This document shows positions 11,011 through 22,289 of a stretch of 64,000 nt of DNA, in pieces (position 1 is the stretch's first letter; each line of letters starts with the position of its first letter). The stretch spans positions 14,998,501-15,062,500 of the forward strand of contig CM057469.1 of NCBI GenBank assembly GCA_030035585.1, given 5' to 3'. The notes beneath the pieces are model-generated. The model was not told where the DNA came from. It ran no database searches and was given only the letters and a program-made list of their open reading frames with translations. This DNA comes from Dugong dugon. Taxonomy: Eukaryota > Chordata > Mammalia > Sirenia > Dugongidae. The position numbers and the translations under genes were made by a program.

Positions 11011-11757
11011 AGTCCTATTATTGTTACTCAACTCTTGAGACACTGTCTCACAGCTCTCACTGAGGGGAAAGATTTAATTCTCAACACACTGAGCTGGAAC
11101 CACTAGAAAATCTTCACAAAAGTTTTTGACTTGGAGGAAGGATGTTATGGTCTGTTCCCCGAAAGCTATGGCCTAGGGGCATAGACAACCCTCCACCCAA
11201 GAGAGAAACCTTACCCTTTTTGAGGCCAAGTCAGCAGAAGGCTGGCCTCCTACGAATGAAGTTTGCAGTGGCCTTTAGTCCTTGAATAGTTCAAAGCATT
11301 TCTTGAAGCTTTGGTAGTGGGGCAAGGAATACTCAGTGAAACCTGAAATAGCCTCTGCCGGGGCTGGTGGCCAGCAGCTGTGACAAGGGCAGCTGCTGTG
11401 ACCCTGCACTGCCTGACTGCAGGCGTGGGGAACTCTGACACATTTTTTTATCTGTCTGGAAACTGATGGGAGGTGAAAGGAGTCCAGATTTGGATCCCAG
11501 ATAACGGCACCCTGTCAACATGGTCATGTCCTCCTCCTGCTATCTCTCCCCTTACCATGGAATCCGCGGAGTTTTGGATAAAACTGAGGAGCCGCACACT
11601 TTTGAGCAACAAGAGAACTCTTCTGTTCTCCTGATTTCAGGAGAGTTTTCTTTCATTTTAAAATTCAGGTAAGTTTCTCATCAAAATAGAATTTTACACC
11701 TGAGGCCATCTGGATATGGTTTTCAACACTGAACATCACCTGAACAGCGATAATGCT
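11011..11757. other. No gene recognised
   Basis: No named repeat. Overlapping antisense ORFs at 11250-11527 lack any family signature. Confidence 0.45.
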
Positions 11758-12081
11758 GCTGTTGTTGTTGTTGATGGTCGCTGTCAAATGGTCTCCAATT
11801 CATGGCGGCTTTATGTATAACAGAGTGAACCGTTGCCTGGTCCCACACCGTCTTCATATTTGCTGGTATGTTTGAGTCCAGTTGTGACCAAGTATTGTGT
11901 CTGAATACTGTTTCACTCCACCTCATTGAGGATTCCCCTCATTTTCACTGACCCTCTACGTTACCAAACAGGACGTCCTTTTCTAGCAATTGGCCTTTCC
12001 CGATGACTTGTCCAAAGTAAACAAGATGACGTCTCATCATCCTTGCTTCTAAGGAGCATTCTGGTTGTATTTCTTCTAAGA
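11758..12081 (-). mobile_element. RTE LINE 3' end, antisense
   Basis: From gttgttgttgttgatggtcg through ttcactgaccctctacgttacc to tgacgtctcatcatccttgc; matches the fragment at 32812-33227. Confidence 0.85.
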
Positions 12082-12094
12082 CTGATGTGATAAC

Positions 12095-12380
12095 GCTAAC
12101 TGCCATTTATTAAACATCTACAATATATGGAGCCCTGGTGGTGCAGTGGTTAAAGTGCTTGGCTGTTATCCGAAAGGTCGGTTGTTCGAACTCACTAGCC
12201 GCTCAGCCGGAGAAAGACGTGGCAGTCTGTTTCCTTAAAGATTACAACTTTGGAAACCCTATGGGATAGTTCTACTCTGTCCTATAGGGTTGCTATGAGT
12301 AGGAAACATGCCTTGCACTATTATAGGTGTTTTATATGTATAATTCCATTTAATCTTATAAAATATATCTCCAATACCAA
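12095..12380 (-). mobile_element. L2/MIR-type fragment, antisense, split by AfroSINE
   Basis: The arms ccatttattaaacatctac and ccttgcactattataggtg...ataattccatttaatc are typical of the old antisense L2/MIR end and flank the AfroSINE at 12129-12302. Confidence 0.55.
12129..12302 (+). mobile_element. AfroSINE
   Basis: Sense copy: head ggagccctggtggtgcagtg, B-box-like ggtcggttgttcgaac, middle ccctatgggatagttctac, tail gttgctatgagtagg. Its 5' block marks the longer form with gagaaagacgtggcagtctg. Confidence 0.9.
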
Positions 12381-14969
12381 GGGTAAACAGGTAGTGAATG
12401 GCAAACGTGGACTCCAACTCACCCTTCTCCTTTATAAAAGGCTGCTTGGTTTTTCAAGAAGTCTCTTAGGACATTTTTTCTCCTTAAAATGTTTATAAGA
12501 TTATAATAATAATGTACGTTCATAATAGAAAATTTGGAAACTGTAAAATGCATACAAAGTAGTAATTTTATTGCTCCATGTGTAACTGCTGTTAACCTTT
12601 AAAAATTTTTCTTCTGTAGTTTTCTGTGCATATATTTATAATATTCCTTTTTTTCCCCAAAAATTGGAATCTTGAGGTTATTTTTTACTTTCTCAAATTT
12701 TTTTGGAATACCAGGAAGCCTATTTTACCCCATGAAACAACTATGGACTTCTGAGGTTCAAATATAGTTCAGAAAGCTGGCCACATGGTTTCCAAGCGGG
12801 GTCTAAATTTGGCAAAAGGCCTTTTTCCACCCCGATAGAGAGTTTAAGTAGCCCTTTGTTTCTCGGGCAGCAGGACCACTTTTCAGCGGTAACCAATAGC
12901 TCCTACTGTCAGTAGCAGTTATAAACCTCTTCAGGCATTAATCATGCTCCAGATGTTACAAACATTTAGTGACCAAAAAATGTACATACGTTAATGTCTT
13001 CAGCTGCTGCCTCAAGGTCACGGGGATTTCAGCTACATTCTCTTAATTTGGAGTTTCAGCCAGAGCTCATCAGTGGGACTTCAGCTTCATTATAAACTAA
13101 GGCAACTTCATTACTCATATTTTGCAGCATTTTGTGTTTTCAGTTGGCCACCCCAATCGTGTACATTTTCCTCTAAATCATCTTTCCTTTGATAGACAGC
13201 CCTTCACGGGACTCTTTCGTGGGCTTGAGAGATTATACTCTGTTTTGATGCTATCTTTGCCCCAAGACGCCAACCAGTAGCATTCTTCCCACTATGTCTG
13301 ATCTAATGGAATTATCTTCAGTAGAAGCTGCTTTGCTGGAAAGGCAGTTTATAATCCCAAAAAACCCTTTACATTGTAGACATACGGGCTCCTCGACAGT
13401 GTGCGTCTAGAATGGTAATGTCTTCTCTGCCTGAATTCGCCTCTGAATTCACCCTTTCTGCTTGTGTGTGTCTGTGCAGACAAATGAATTGCTCTGGCAC
13501 TGAATGTAGTAACTGTGGCATGCATCATTTCTGGCAGCTACTTCCTAAACTTTATCCCTAAAGTCTGTACAAACAGTTTTGATTGGTTCTCAGCAGAGCT
13601 AAACGGTGCTGAGGGAAACGAGCAGCAGGCAGTGGTAGCAGGCCAACTCTTCATACCTTCCCATGCCTTTTGCATCCTGCTTTATGCCCCTGTTTAGTCT
13701 TTTTACACATTCACTTAGCAAACGGAATGCACCATCCATTTCACTGGAGCCCTGTTGGATAAACATGGAAAAAATGTGGGGAGCTATGTCATGAACCACA
13801 ATGGTTTTGCATTCTGTGTAATTTGGAAACAAGATTCCTCTGCTGTGTGCCATTCACCTCCTCTGTTACCGCTGTCGCCCAGTATTTTGTAACCGTCTAT
13901 TCTTTGCCAGTGCCCACATGCAAAGATGGGTTTGTATTAAAAAATAAATGAGAACAGCACATTCTGATGTGATGTAGCATATCATTTTCCACCAACAGCC
14001 TCGTTGCTTGCCCTTCCCCTTTTAGGAAACAAAGGGCACAAGGCAGAGTCTACTTATCCTGTTACAGCTCCTGGTGAGAAGGATGAAGGGAAGTCAGAAA
14101 TGAAAGAAAAGACTTTTTCCTTTGAAACATCTAAATGTCCAAAGATGGGAACAGCCTTGGGTGGAGAATATTGTGCTATGTGGGTTGATCTGATGTTGTG
14201 CACCATCCGCTTCCAATTGAAAAGCTCAATTACTTTCAACTGCAAGTGTCAGAAATCCAGACCCACAGGGGCTTCTACATACAGAGATTTATTTTTATCA
14301 TATAACAATAAACCTGGAAGTGGGCAGTCCAGGCTGAGTCATCAAGGACCCAGGCTCTTCTTTCTCTTCCAACAACCTTAACGTGTTGCGTTTTGTCCTG
14401 TGCTTGTTGCCTCATGGTTACAATATGGCTGCAGCACCTCCAGGACTCACAACTGATATTTTTAAGGTAGGAAGAAGGGGACAGGGTCATACCAGTCAAA
14501 CTGTACCTTTCATCTGGAAAGCAAAAGGTTTTCCTAAACCCTTGGCATATTTAGGCTGTCATCTCTGTGTCCCATGGTCACCCTCAATAGACATGAAAAG
14601 TAAGTTTTAGTGGGAATATTGCTGGCTCAAACAACATTGTGTTGTTAGTTCAGAAAAGGAAGGGGTGGGTGTGGTCTCGCCACACACCTCCCATAGCTGT
14701 TCTCCTTAAGAAAGAGGCTACTTACAGGATGGGGGCGACTGAGGGAAGGCGGCAGAAGTAGAAACCTGTTGATCTTTTTGGGGATGTCAGTGTGTCTACA
14801 AAATGTGCTCTTAGAGGCTTGGAAATTATCTTATGAGAACGGCCCCAAACTTTTTGTTCATATGTGAAAATTTGTGTGATGGACTATTAATTCCCCACTA
14901 TAATTATTATTAAAACTATTATGCTTAAATGAATGGGAGGGTAAAGAGTGTTATTTTTAAATGGTAAAG
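12381..14969. other. Long stretch without a recognised gene
   Basis: About 2.6 kb, mostly of single-copy appearance. 12505-12700 has an A/T-rich aatagaaaatttggaaactg block resembling 31085-31210 and 41480-41560, so it may be an unnamed old repeat. 14246-14500 (catcaaggacccaggctc, ttgcctcatggttacaatatgg) also feels like a dispersed old repeat that I cannot name. The 125-codon ORF at 14004-14381 overlaps that block and has no domain. Confidence 0.4.
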
Positions 14970-15545
14970 CTGAATATTTCACCCCTGCTTAAAACCCTTT
15001 AGGAGTTTTCCATAGCTCTTAAGATATTTCAAATACCAGCAGGGTCACCCGTGGTGGACACGTTTCAGTGGAGCTTCTAGACTAAGACAGATGAGGAAAT
15101 GGGAAGTCCTTGGCATGGCCTTCCGAGATCTGCAGGACACAGTCCCTGTCTATTTCAGCAGCCTCCTGTCTCTGTCTCTGCCTCAGGGCCCCGGCATATG
15201 CCCTTCTTTCTGCCCGGAAGCCTCTTTGCCCACTCTGGGCCTAGCACCTCCTGCCCATTCTTCAGAGCTAAGATTAAAAGTTCCTCTGAGGAGCATTCCC
15301 TGACCTGTCAGGCTATCTGGGGACACCCTGATACAAACTCTGAGAATTCTGATCTTCTCCTTCTTAGCACTCGTCTAAAAGTTTAATGAATTTTCAGTGA
15401 ATTGTTTCACGTCTGTTTCTCCTGCTGGACTGCTAGCTTTGTGAAGGCCCTGATGTTCTTGTTCACTGCTTAATTCCTAGCCCCTGGTTTGCTGCCTGCC
15501 GTGTGGTAAACACTCAACAAACATTTATTGAATGAATAAAATGAA
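14970..15545 (+). mobile_element. L2 LINE 3' end, sense
   Basis: Classic L2 order: cctgcttaaaaccctttagg, gcctcagggccccggcatatgcccttc, cattccctgacctg, ttgttcactgcttaattcc and caacaaacatttattgaatg. It is interrupted by an RTE 5' fragment at about 15028-15105. Confidence 0.8.
15028..15105 (+). mobile_element. RTE 5' region fragment
   Basis: The block tttcaaataccagcagggtc...tttcagtggagcttct repeats the 5' part of the element at 16060-16130. Inserted in L2. Confidence 0.65.
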
Positions 15546-15730
15546 AAGAAATTTAAAAAGTAGGTAGCTGGTTTTGTTGGTAATATGCATTTGTGCTGCT
15601 CCCAAAATACAGTCCTTGAACTGGTCCCCCTGAGTGGAACAGGGGCTCTCTAACACTGTGTATTATTACCCTGCAACAAGATAAGTATAGAAATTGAGAG
15701 TAAGCATTTAGATACTTTTATAGCAATTAC

Positions 15731-15920
15731 GGAGCCCTGGTGGTGCACTGGTTAAGAGCATGGCTGCTAACCAAAAGGTTAGCAGTTTGCATCCATCAGC
15801 TACTCCTTGGAAATCCTATGGGGCAGTTCTACTCTTATCCTACAGGGTCGTATGAGTCAGAATCAACTCGAAGATGACAACAGGTTTGGTTTAGTGTTTT
15901 TTTTTTGTTTGTTTGTTTAG
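15731..15920 (+). mobile_element. AfroSINE with T/G-rich tail
   Basis: Sense copy from ggagccctggtggtgcactg to gaatcaactcgaagatgacaac, followed by a ttttgtttgtttg simple tail. Confidence 0.9.
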
Positions 15921-16445
15921 TTTTCTTATAGAGGTTATACAAGTGTTGGTACACAATGGCTTGAAAAATTTTTTCACTCCTTCACTGCACCATCCGTCTG
16001 TCTGTCTGTCATACTCTGTTGGCTTGCATGTTGCTGTGATGCTGGAAGCTACGCCACTGGTATTTCAAATACCAGCAGGGTCACCCATGGAGGGCAGGTT
16101 TCAGTGGAGCTTCCTGACTAAGATGGACTAGAAAGAAAGGCCTAGCGATCTACTTCCAAAAATTAGCCAGTGAAATCCTTAAGGATCACAACAGAACATT
16201 GTCAGACTTGCTTGCTTTGAATATGTCATCAGGAAGGATCAATTGCTGGAGGAGGATATCATGTTTGGTGAAAAAGAGGGCCAGCAAGGGCAAGGGAGAC
16301 CGTCCGTGAGATGAACAGACACAACAGCCACAATGATGGACCCGAACATGCAGTGATCATGAGGATGACGCAGGACTGAGCGACATTTCATTCTGTTGCA
16401 TATCAGGTGGCCATTAGTGGGCGTCAGCTCAACAGCAGCAGCCTA
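15921..16445 (+). mobile_element. Internally deleted RTE derivative, sense
   Basis: The left portion (about 15995-16196) is a non-coding RTE 5' region: ggcttgcatgttgctgtgatg, ccagcagggtcacccatgg and ggatcacaacagaacattgt. It joins directly, near 16214, to the RTE 3' end (tatcatgtttggtgaaaaag ... gggcgtcagctcaacagca). No reverse transcriptase sequence lies between. A second antisense copy of the same design is at 6523-6900. The left edge is uncertain. Confidence 0.65.
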
Positions 16446-16491
16446 TATCTGTATCTTCATCACAGATAGTTCGAGAAGCACAGCTATAGGT

Positions 16492-16602
16492 TGTTGTTGG
16501 GTGCCGTCGAGAGGATTTTCAACCCATAGTAACCCAATGTGACAGAGTAGAACCGCCCCACAGGGTTTTCTAGGCTGTAATATTTACAGGAGCAGATCGC
16601 CA
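16492..16602 (-). mobile_element. AfroSINE, antisense, truncated
   Basis: Tail-proximal two thirds (ttgggtgccgtcgagagg to ggctgtaatatttacaggag); the tRNA-like head is missing. Confidence 0.8.
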
Positions 16603-16734
16603 GTAGATTAGCGGAAATTATCATTACACTAATAAAATGTAAGCAGCTCTAAAGCAGCAGGAGCTCGGCAAAGACTGTCAGCAGTGGTCAGAAGCTGGCA
16701 GCCGGATGTGAACCACCTCAAAAAGGGAGGCCGT

Positions 16735-16985
16735 ACAGCCAGACCTCCTGAGTGGAACCCTAGCTCCCTACCTTCACCAGTTACTTACCTTGGGCAAGTT
16801 ATTTAACTCATCCACGCTTCAGTTTTCTCACGTGTAAATGGGAATACTAATAGAAACTACTTCATAGTTAGTCGAGAAAGATTAAATGGGACAACTATTT
16901 GCAAAGAATTTAGAGCAGAACCTGGCCCCAGTAAACACGATATCAATATGTGTTTGCATTATTATTGCTTGCAGTGCATGGCAGA
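16735..16985 (+). mobile_element. MIR SINE
   Basis: The blocks cttaccttgggcaagttatt, cagttttctcacgtgtaaatggg, gattaaatgggacaac and gaacctggccccagtaaac are in MIR order. Confidence 0.7.
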
Positions 16986-17013
16986 GCCATTCTACACAAA
17001 ATAAGAGAAGATT

Positions 17014-17317
17014 TTTTTTTTTTTTTTAATAAACATGGTTTTGAATAAAATAACACTTGGGATATAAAAGCATGGTGAACAGAGATTGTTATCACACTGT
17101 CACCTAAAACAAACAGCCTGCTGGGAGGGTGTGAGGTTGTGTGTGCCTCGAGGCAGGCTGAGACCTGGCTCTGACCTCATATGAAGAAAAATATTTGCAT
17201 AGCAGAGCTGGTATATTTGTGCTTGGTTCTTATATGGGAAAAACTTGCAAATGGAACAGTCAGAGAGGGAGGGATAAGCAATTTTTTAACTGTAATAATA
17301 TTCTCTCTAACCCATAA
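17014..17317. other. Poly(T) run and unassigned spacer
   Basis: Starts with a T-run at about 17013-17028; nothing recognised in the remainder. Confidence 0.4.
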
Positions 17318-17450
17318 CTGGTTGCCACTGAGTCAATTTTGAGTAGAACTACAGAGTAGAACTGCCCCATAGGGTTTCCAAGGAGCTCCTGGTGGATTCA
17401 AACTGCTGACTCTGGTTAGCTGCTGAGCTCTTAACCACTGCTGACTTTGG
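17318..17450 (-). mobile_element. AfroSINE, antisense
   Basis: ggttgccactgagtcaattt through gccccatagggtttccaagg to gctgagctcttaaccactg. Confidence 0.85.
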
Positions 17451-17884
17451 GGCCGCATCTTCGAAGGCTTCAATATACAGTGCAAGGACAACTTAAATAG
17501 GTTATATTTTAAGCTCTTCTCTGTCATTTGCATTTTAGTACAAAAAACAAACAAACAAACAAAAAAACATCTGAAGGAACCTTGGATGGTGGAGCCCTTT
17601 GCTCATGTCTTACTCTAACCTGGCACCTGCTCCTTATCCTTCCTCTTCCCCTTCACCCCCCATCCTGCCCATCATTCTTCAGTTTGAAGATTTCCTTGAC
17701 TGTTCCAGCCTGGCTGTTCTCTCTCTCCCCAAAAGAAAGAACAGTCTCTGCTACATATATAGCACTTATTTAGACTCTGCCATCCACTCTTCAACACCGT
17801 GTCATGTGTGCTCAGGGAGCACGCCTTACATTTTTTGGTAATCCCTCCTCCCTCAGCACAGGGCTGCACAAAGGATTAAAAAAA
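17451..17884. other. No gene recognised
   Basis: A pyrimidine-rich spacer with an (AAAC)n-like stretch at about 17542-17565. ORFs at 17528-17841 are overlapping and featureless. Confidence 0.4.
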
Positions 17885-17983
17885 AAAAATTAGTTGCCAT
17901 CAAGTCAATTTCAACTCATGATGACCCCGTGTATGTCAGAGCAGAACTGTACGTCATATGATTTTCAATGGCTGATTTTTTTT
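17885..17983 (-). mobile_element. AfroSINE, antisense, left part (split by L1)
   Basis: Tail-side half of an AfroSINE. The head-side half lies at 18672-18797. The junction sequences aatggctgatttttt (17968-17982) and aatggctaatttttt (18672-18686) are a 15-bp target duplication with one mismatch. Confidence 0.85.
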
Positions 17984-18671
17984 GTTTTGGTTCAAACATT
18001 GTGATTTATTTATATCACTTGAGTAATAACAAACAAAAAAATGACCTGGGTGCTGAGCCTTTTTCACACGTTTTTTTAAAATTTTTTAAATTGTACTTTA
18101 GATGAAGGTTTACAGAGCAAACTAGTTTCTCATTAATACACATATTGTTTTGTGACATTGGTTGCCAACCCCACAACATGTCAACACTCTCCCCTTCTTG
18201 ACCTTCGGTTCCCCATTACCAGCATTCCTGTCCCCTCCTGCCTCCTCGTTCTTGCCCCTGGGCTAGTGTGCCCATTTAGTCTCATTTTGTTTTATGGGCC
18301 TGTCTAATCTTTGGCTGAAGGGTGAATCTCAGGAGTGACTTCAGTACTGAGTTAAAAGTGTGTCCGGAGGCCATACTCTTGAGGTTTTTCCAGTCTCTGT
18401 CAGACCCGTGAGTCTGGTCTTTTTGTGAGTTAGAATTTTGTTCTACATTTTTCTCCAGCTCTGTCCAGGACCCTCTGTTGTGATCCCTGTCAGAAAAGTC
18501 ACTGGTGGTAGCTGGGCACCATCTAGTTGTGCTGGACTCAGTCTGGTGGAGGCTGTGGTAGTTGTGATCCATTAGTCCTTTGGACTAATCTTTCCCTTGT
18601 GTCTTTGATTTTCTTCATTTTCCCTTGATCCAGATGGGGTGATATCAGTGGATTATCTTAGATGGCCACTT
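17984..18671 (-). mobile_element. L1 3' UTR, antisense, with probable 3' transduction
   Basis: From 18071 to 18671 this is the reverse complement of the L1 3' UTR seen at 330-967. Between the L1's own reversed A-rich end (about 18071-18090) and the terminal T-run next to the target duplication (17976-17983) lie about 87 non-L1 bases. They carry a reversed AATAAA at 18005-18010. This is the arrangement expected of L1 readthrough to a downstream poly(A) signal. The 96-codon antisense ORF at 18282-18572 is UTR sequence, not a gene. Confidence 0.8.
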
Positions 18672-18797
18672 AATGGCTAATTTTTTAGAAGTAGATTGCC
18701 AAGTCTTTCTTCCAAGGCACCCTTGGGCGGGCTCAAACCGCCAACGTTTCAGTTAGTAGCCAAGCACATTAACCGTTTACACCACCCAGGGACTCTG
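18672..18797 (-). mobile_element. AfroSINE, antisense, right part
   Basis: Continues the split SINE from agtagattgccaagtctttc to the reversed head (caccacccagggactc). Confidence 0.85.
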
Positions 18798-18819
18798 CAC
18801 ACAGGATAGGTCTTCAATA

Positions 18820-19380
18820 AACACTTGTAGGATGATGGGGGAGGTGAGACAGAGCACCTGGGGCATACATGTCAGTAGCGTGTTGGAGTAAGCCTTGGAT
18901 TTTGGGATGGAGAAGGCAATTAGTAACCTTAAAGGGAGCATTTTCAGTAAAATGGGAAGGAGTTGGAGTCAAGGAGTAAGGAACAAGAGGGTGTTGAAAA
19001 CAGTGGAGGCAGAAAGTATAGTTGAACATCCTTTTTGAACAGTTTGTCAGTAAAAGTAACTGAGGAAGGCTTTATGAAGGGGTGGAAAGACGTTTTCAAG
19101 ATAGAAGAGACCTGAGCATGTGTCTATACAGGAAGGAACAAGGCTACAGGGAGGAAGTGGTTGTAGGTTAAGAAAGAAGGGGATAGTTGATGAAATATGG
19201 TCCCTATAGGGGGGTTAACCTTGGCTAGATAGAAAGGAAGGAAAAGTGGGTAGGAGATGACACAGAGATGCTGAGAGGTGGACCAAAAATGGATGAGGGA
19301 GGAAGCTGATAGACTTGATCTTCTTAGAAAGGAGAGAATCCGGGTTCTCTTCCAAGGGAAGGCCCTTCTCACCTCCATCT
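18820..19380 (-). mobile_element. L2-type LINE fragment, antisense (tentative)
   Basis: A purine-rich block (ttttcaagatagaagagacc, ggagatgacacagagatgctgagagg) resembling the far part of the long antisense L2 seen at 20600-21080. Diverged; family assignment by pattern only. Confidence 0.45.
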
Positions 19381-19544
19381 CTTTGCTCAGAGTTTGAGGC
19401 TTGACAGTAGTGGAAAGAATGTTTCGAGCAGGTGCTGAGATATCAGAAAAAAGGTGTTTGGAAAGGTTACTTAGCAGCTCTGGGGACCTGGCTTTATATG
19501 TGTAGCAGGGGATGTGTAGTAGACCGAGCGTGTCATTAATTCCC

Positions 19545-21080
19545 TCAGTGATGATGAATCAAGCACCTCCTTGTGCCAGGCATTCCTTGAAGTCTTAGGG
19601 ATACAGCAGTGGATGCAAGAGCTCCAGTCCCTTTCTCAAGGGGTTTGTAGACTAGCGGGGCAGACAGACAGACAAACAGGCAATTAGGACATAGCTAATC
19701 AAAAGATGGCAGTTCAAATCCATCAGCCGCTCCTTGGAGACCCTATGGGGCAGCTCTGCTCTGTCCTATAGGGTTGCTATGAGTTGGAATTGACTGGACA
19801 GCAATGGGTAAGGACTGCAAAAATTATTCCAGTTCACAGAGTGGCAGGATCAAAGTCCCAGAGGCAAGAAAGAGCCTGGCATTTTTGGAAATGGAAAGTG
19901 AAGCAGTGTGGCTGGAGCACAGGGTTGGAGGTGATGTGAGGTGAAGGCTGGAGAGTGGAGGGGTAAACAAGGGCCAGATCACAATGGGCAGAACCTCAAC
20001 GTGGCCCTCCATGGCCCGGAGCCATTTGAACTGCCCAGAGAATGAGTTCTGTCCTGAGGGACGGGAAGGAGAATGGAAACAAGGAGACCAGTTAGGAGAG
20101 AGTAGTGACCATGGAAATGAGAAGTGAATGGATTTGAGGGATTTGTGGGAGGAATAATTGGCAGGGCTTGTTAATTGATTGGATAGGGGAAAAGTCAAGC
20201 AAGACTCTCAAGCTTCTAGTTTGGGTAACTGAGTACAGAGTGCTGTCATTCACTAAAATGGAAAACAGAAGGAAGAACTAGCCGGTAGGGGAAGATGATG
20301 TGTCGAGTTTGAGGAGAAAAGGGCAAGTGGACAGTTGGATTTATGCATCTGGAGCACAGAAGAGACATCTGGACTGGAGGCACTGAATTATGGGTCTTCA
20401 GCATTGGATGATAACAGAAGCCATGGGGTCATCGGGATGAACCAGGAAAGAGGGTAGAGTAAGAACCTGAGTCTGGCTACTGAGGCTAGAACAGGAGATA
20501 ATATAACCACTTAGGAATGAGCAGAGGCTGAAGAACCCATACAGAAAGAAGAATCCACAAGAGACTGAGGAGGAGAGGTTGGAAAGAAAGGTAGGAGGTA
20601 AAGACAAAGGAGTATGATGCCATGGAAGTCAAGGGAAAAGAAAGCATTTCAAGGAGAGGACAATCAACAATGCCAGAGCTGCTGAGAAATCAAGGAAAAG
20701 GCTCAAGAGTGTCCATTGGATCTAGCCACTGGGAAGTTCTAGTGATCTTGATTAGACTGGCTTCCAAGGAGTGGTGGGTGGGAACAGAAAAGAAGGGAGG
20801 GAGAAACAACGAGGGTGGACTACTCTTTAAAGACAATTAAAGCGGAGGAGAAAGAATAATGGAGGGGCAGGTAGGGGCAAAGAAAGTTTCTTGTCATTTT
20901 TTTAAATGGGAGTAAATGGATTTATTTAAGTGGTGATAGGTAGGAAGCTGTAGAAGAAAGGTTAAAGATACAGGAAAGAATAGATAACTGATAGGAGTGG
21001 CATCCCTGAGGGGGTAAGATGGAACAGACTTTAGAACACCAAAGAAGGCATTAGCCTTGGACAGAAATAATAATAGTAAC
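19545..21080 (-). mobile_element. Long L2 LINE copy, antisense, with AfroSINE inserted
   Basis: Starts at the 3' end (gtgccaggcattccttgaag, gggatacagcagtggatg). It continues through gagaccagttaggaga, gaagagacatctggactggagg and gatcttgattagactggc, the antisense of the L2 3' UTR and ORF2 end. A parallel copy lies at 31330-31620 plus 38718-40205. No open frame survives. Confidence 0.7.
19685..19815 (+). mobile_element. AfroSINE, 5'-truncated
   Basis: Begins at the B-box region (aaaagatggcagttcaaatcc) and runs to gaattgactggacagcaatggg. Inserted in L2. Confidence 0.85.
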
Positions 21081-21084
21081 AATT

Positions 21085-21191
21085 ACAGAAAATTTCCTGT
21101 GCCAGGCACTGTGCTGAGCCTTTTATATTCATTATTTCATTTACTGTACACAACAACACAATAAAATAGGTACTATTACTATGTCCCCTTT
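21085..21191 (-). mobile_element. MIR/L2-type repeat, antisense, left part
   Basis: tgtgccaggcactgtgctgagc ... aataggtactattactatgtc is the usual antisense MIR/L2 end. It resumes beyond the L1 at 24434 with aactgaggcccacac and cacacagctagcaagtggtg. Confidence 0.65.
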
Positions 21192-22289
21192 CAAGTGGGA
21201 GCTAACTTTTTCCCTAGATTTTACTTGTTTTGTTGCTGTTGAGAATATACACAGCAAAACATACACTAATTCAGCAGTTTCTACGTGTACATTCTTCCAG
21301 TTGTGCAACCATTCTCACCCTCCTTTTCTGAGTTGTTCCTCCCTCATTAACATAAACTCACTGCCCCCTAAGCTTCCTGTCTAATCTTTCTAGTTGCTGT
21401 TGTCTATTTGATCCCATATAGATAGTTCTTAACAGAGCATAATGCTCAAGGCAGACCTTTTTTACTAGTTAAGCTAAACTATTGTTCAGTCTTAAGAAGA
21501 CTTCAGGGGATATTTTCGGTGTAAGGTTTAAAGATTATCTCAGGCAACAGTTTCAGGGGTTCATTCACCCTCCATGGCTCCAGAAAGTCTAGAGTCCATG
21601 AGAACTTTAAATGCTCTTCTATATTTTCCCCCTTTTGATCAGGATTCTGCTATAGAATCTTTAATCAAAATGTTCAGTAGCAGGGCATCATCCAGTTCCC
21701 CTGGTCTCATAGCAAAGGAGGCAGTTGTTCACAGAGGCAGTTAGCCACACATTTCATATCCTCCTCCTATTCCTGACTTTCCTCCATCCTCTGTTGCTCC
21801 CAGTGAATAGAGACCAACTGTTAGTACCTTGGATGGCGGCTTGCAAGCTTCTAAGACCCCAGGCACTATGCAACAAACAAGGAGATGGAAAAAAAAAAAA
21901 AAAAAAAAAAAAAACAACACTAAACACATTATTAGGCCAATTAACTGGGAGGTCCCATGAAATCATTAACCTAAATCTCCAAACCAAGGAACCAAATTCC
22001 ATGAGGTGGTTGATTGTACATAAGCAGCCTCAGGGTTGGGTTTTGTTTCTTTTTTCTTTTGGTCATTGTTGTAAATATATCTATCACACAACTTTTGCCA
22101 ATTCAACTTTTTACAGGTGTACAACTTATTAACAGCAATTACAATAATTGGCTGTGCAACCCTACCCTTAATCAATACTATTTTTCTATCACCATTAACC
22201 TCCCTTTTCCCTCTCTCTCCGGTCCCTGGTAACCACTAATAAACTTTGGTCTCCATGCATTTGCCTTTTCTTGTCTTTTTATGTAAGTG

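Noticed and set aside
14004-14381. A 125-codon host gene
   Set aside because: Overlaps what appears to be an old dispersed repeat; no domain seen.
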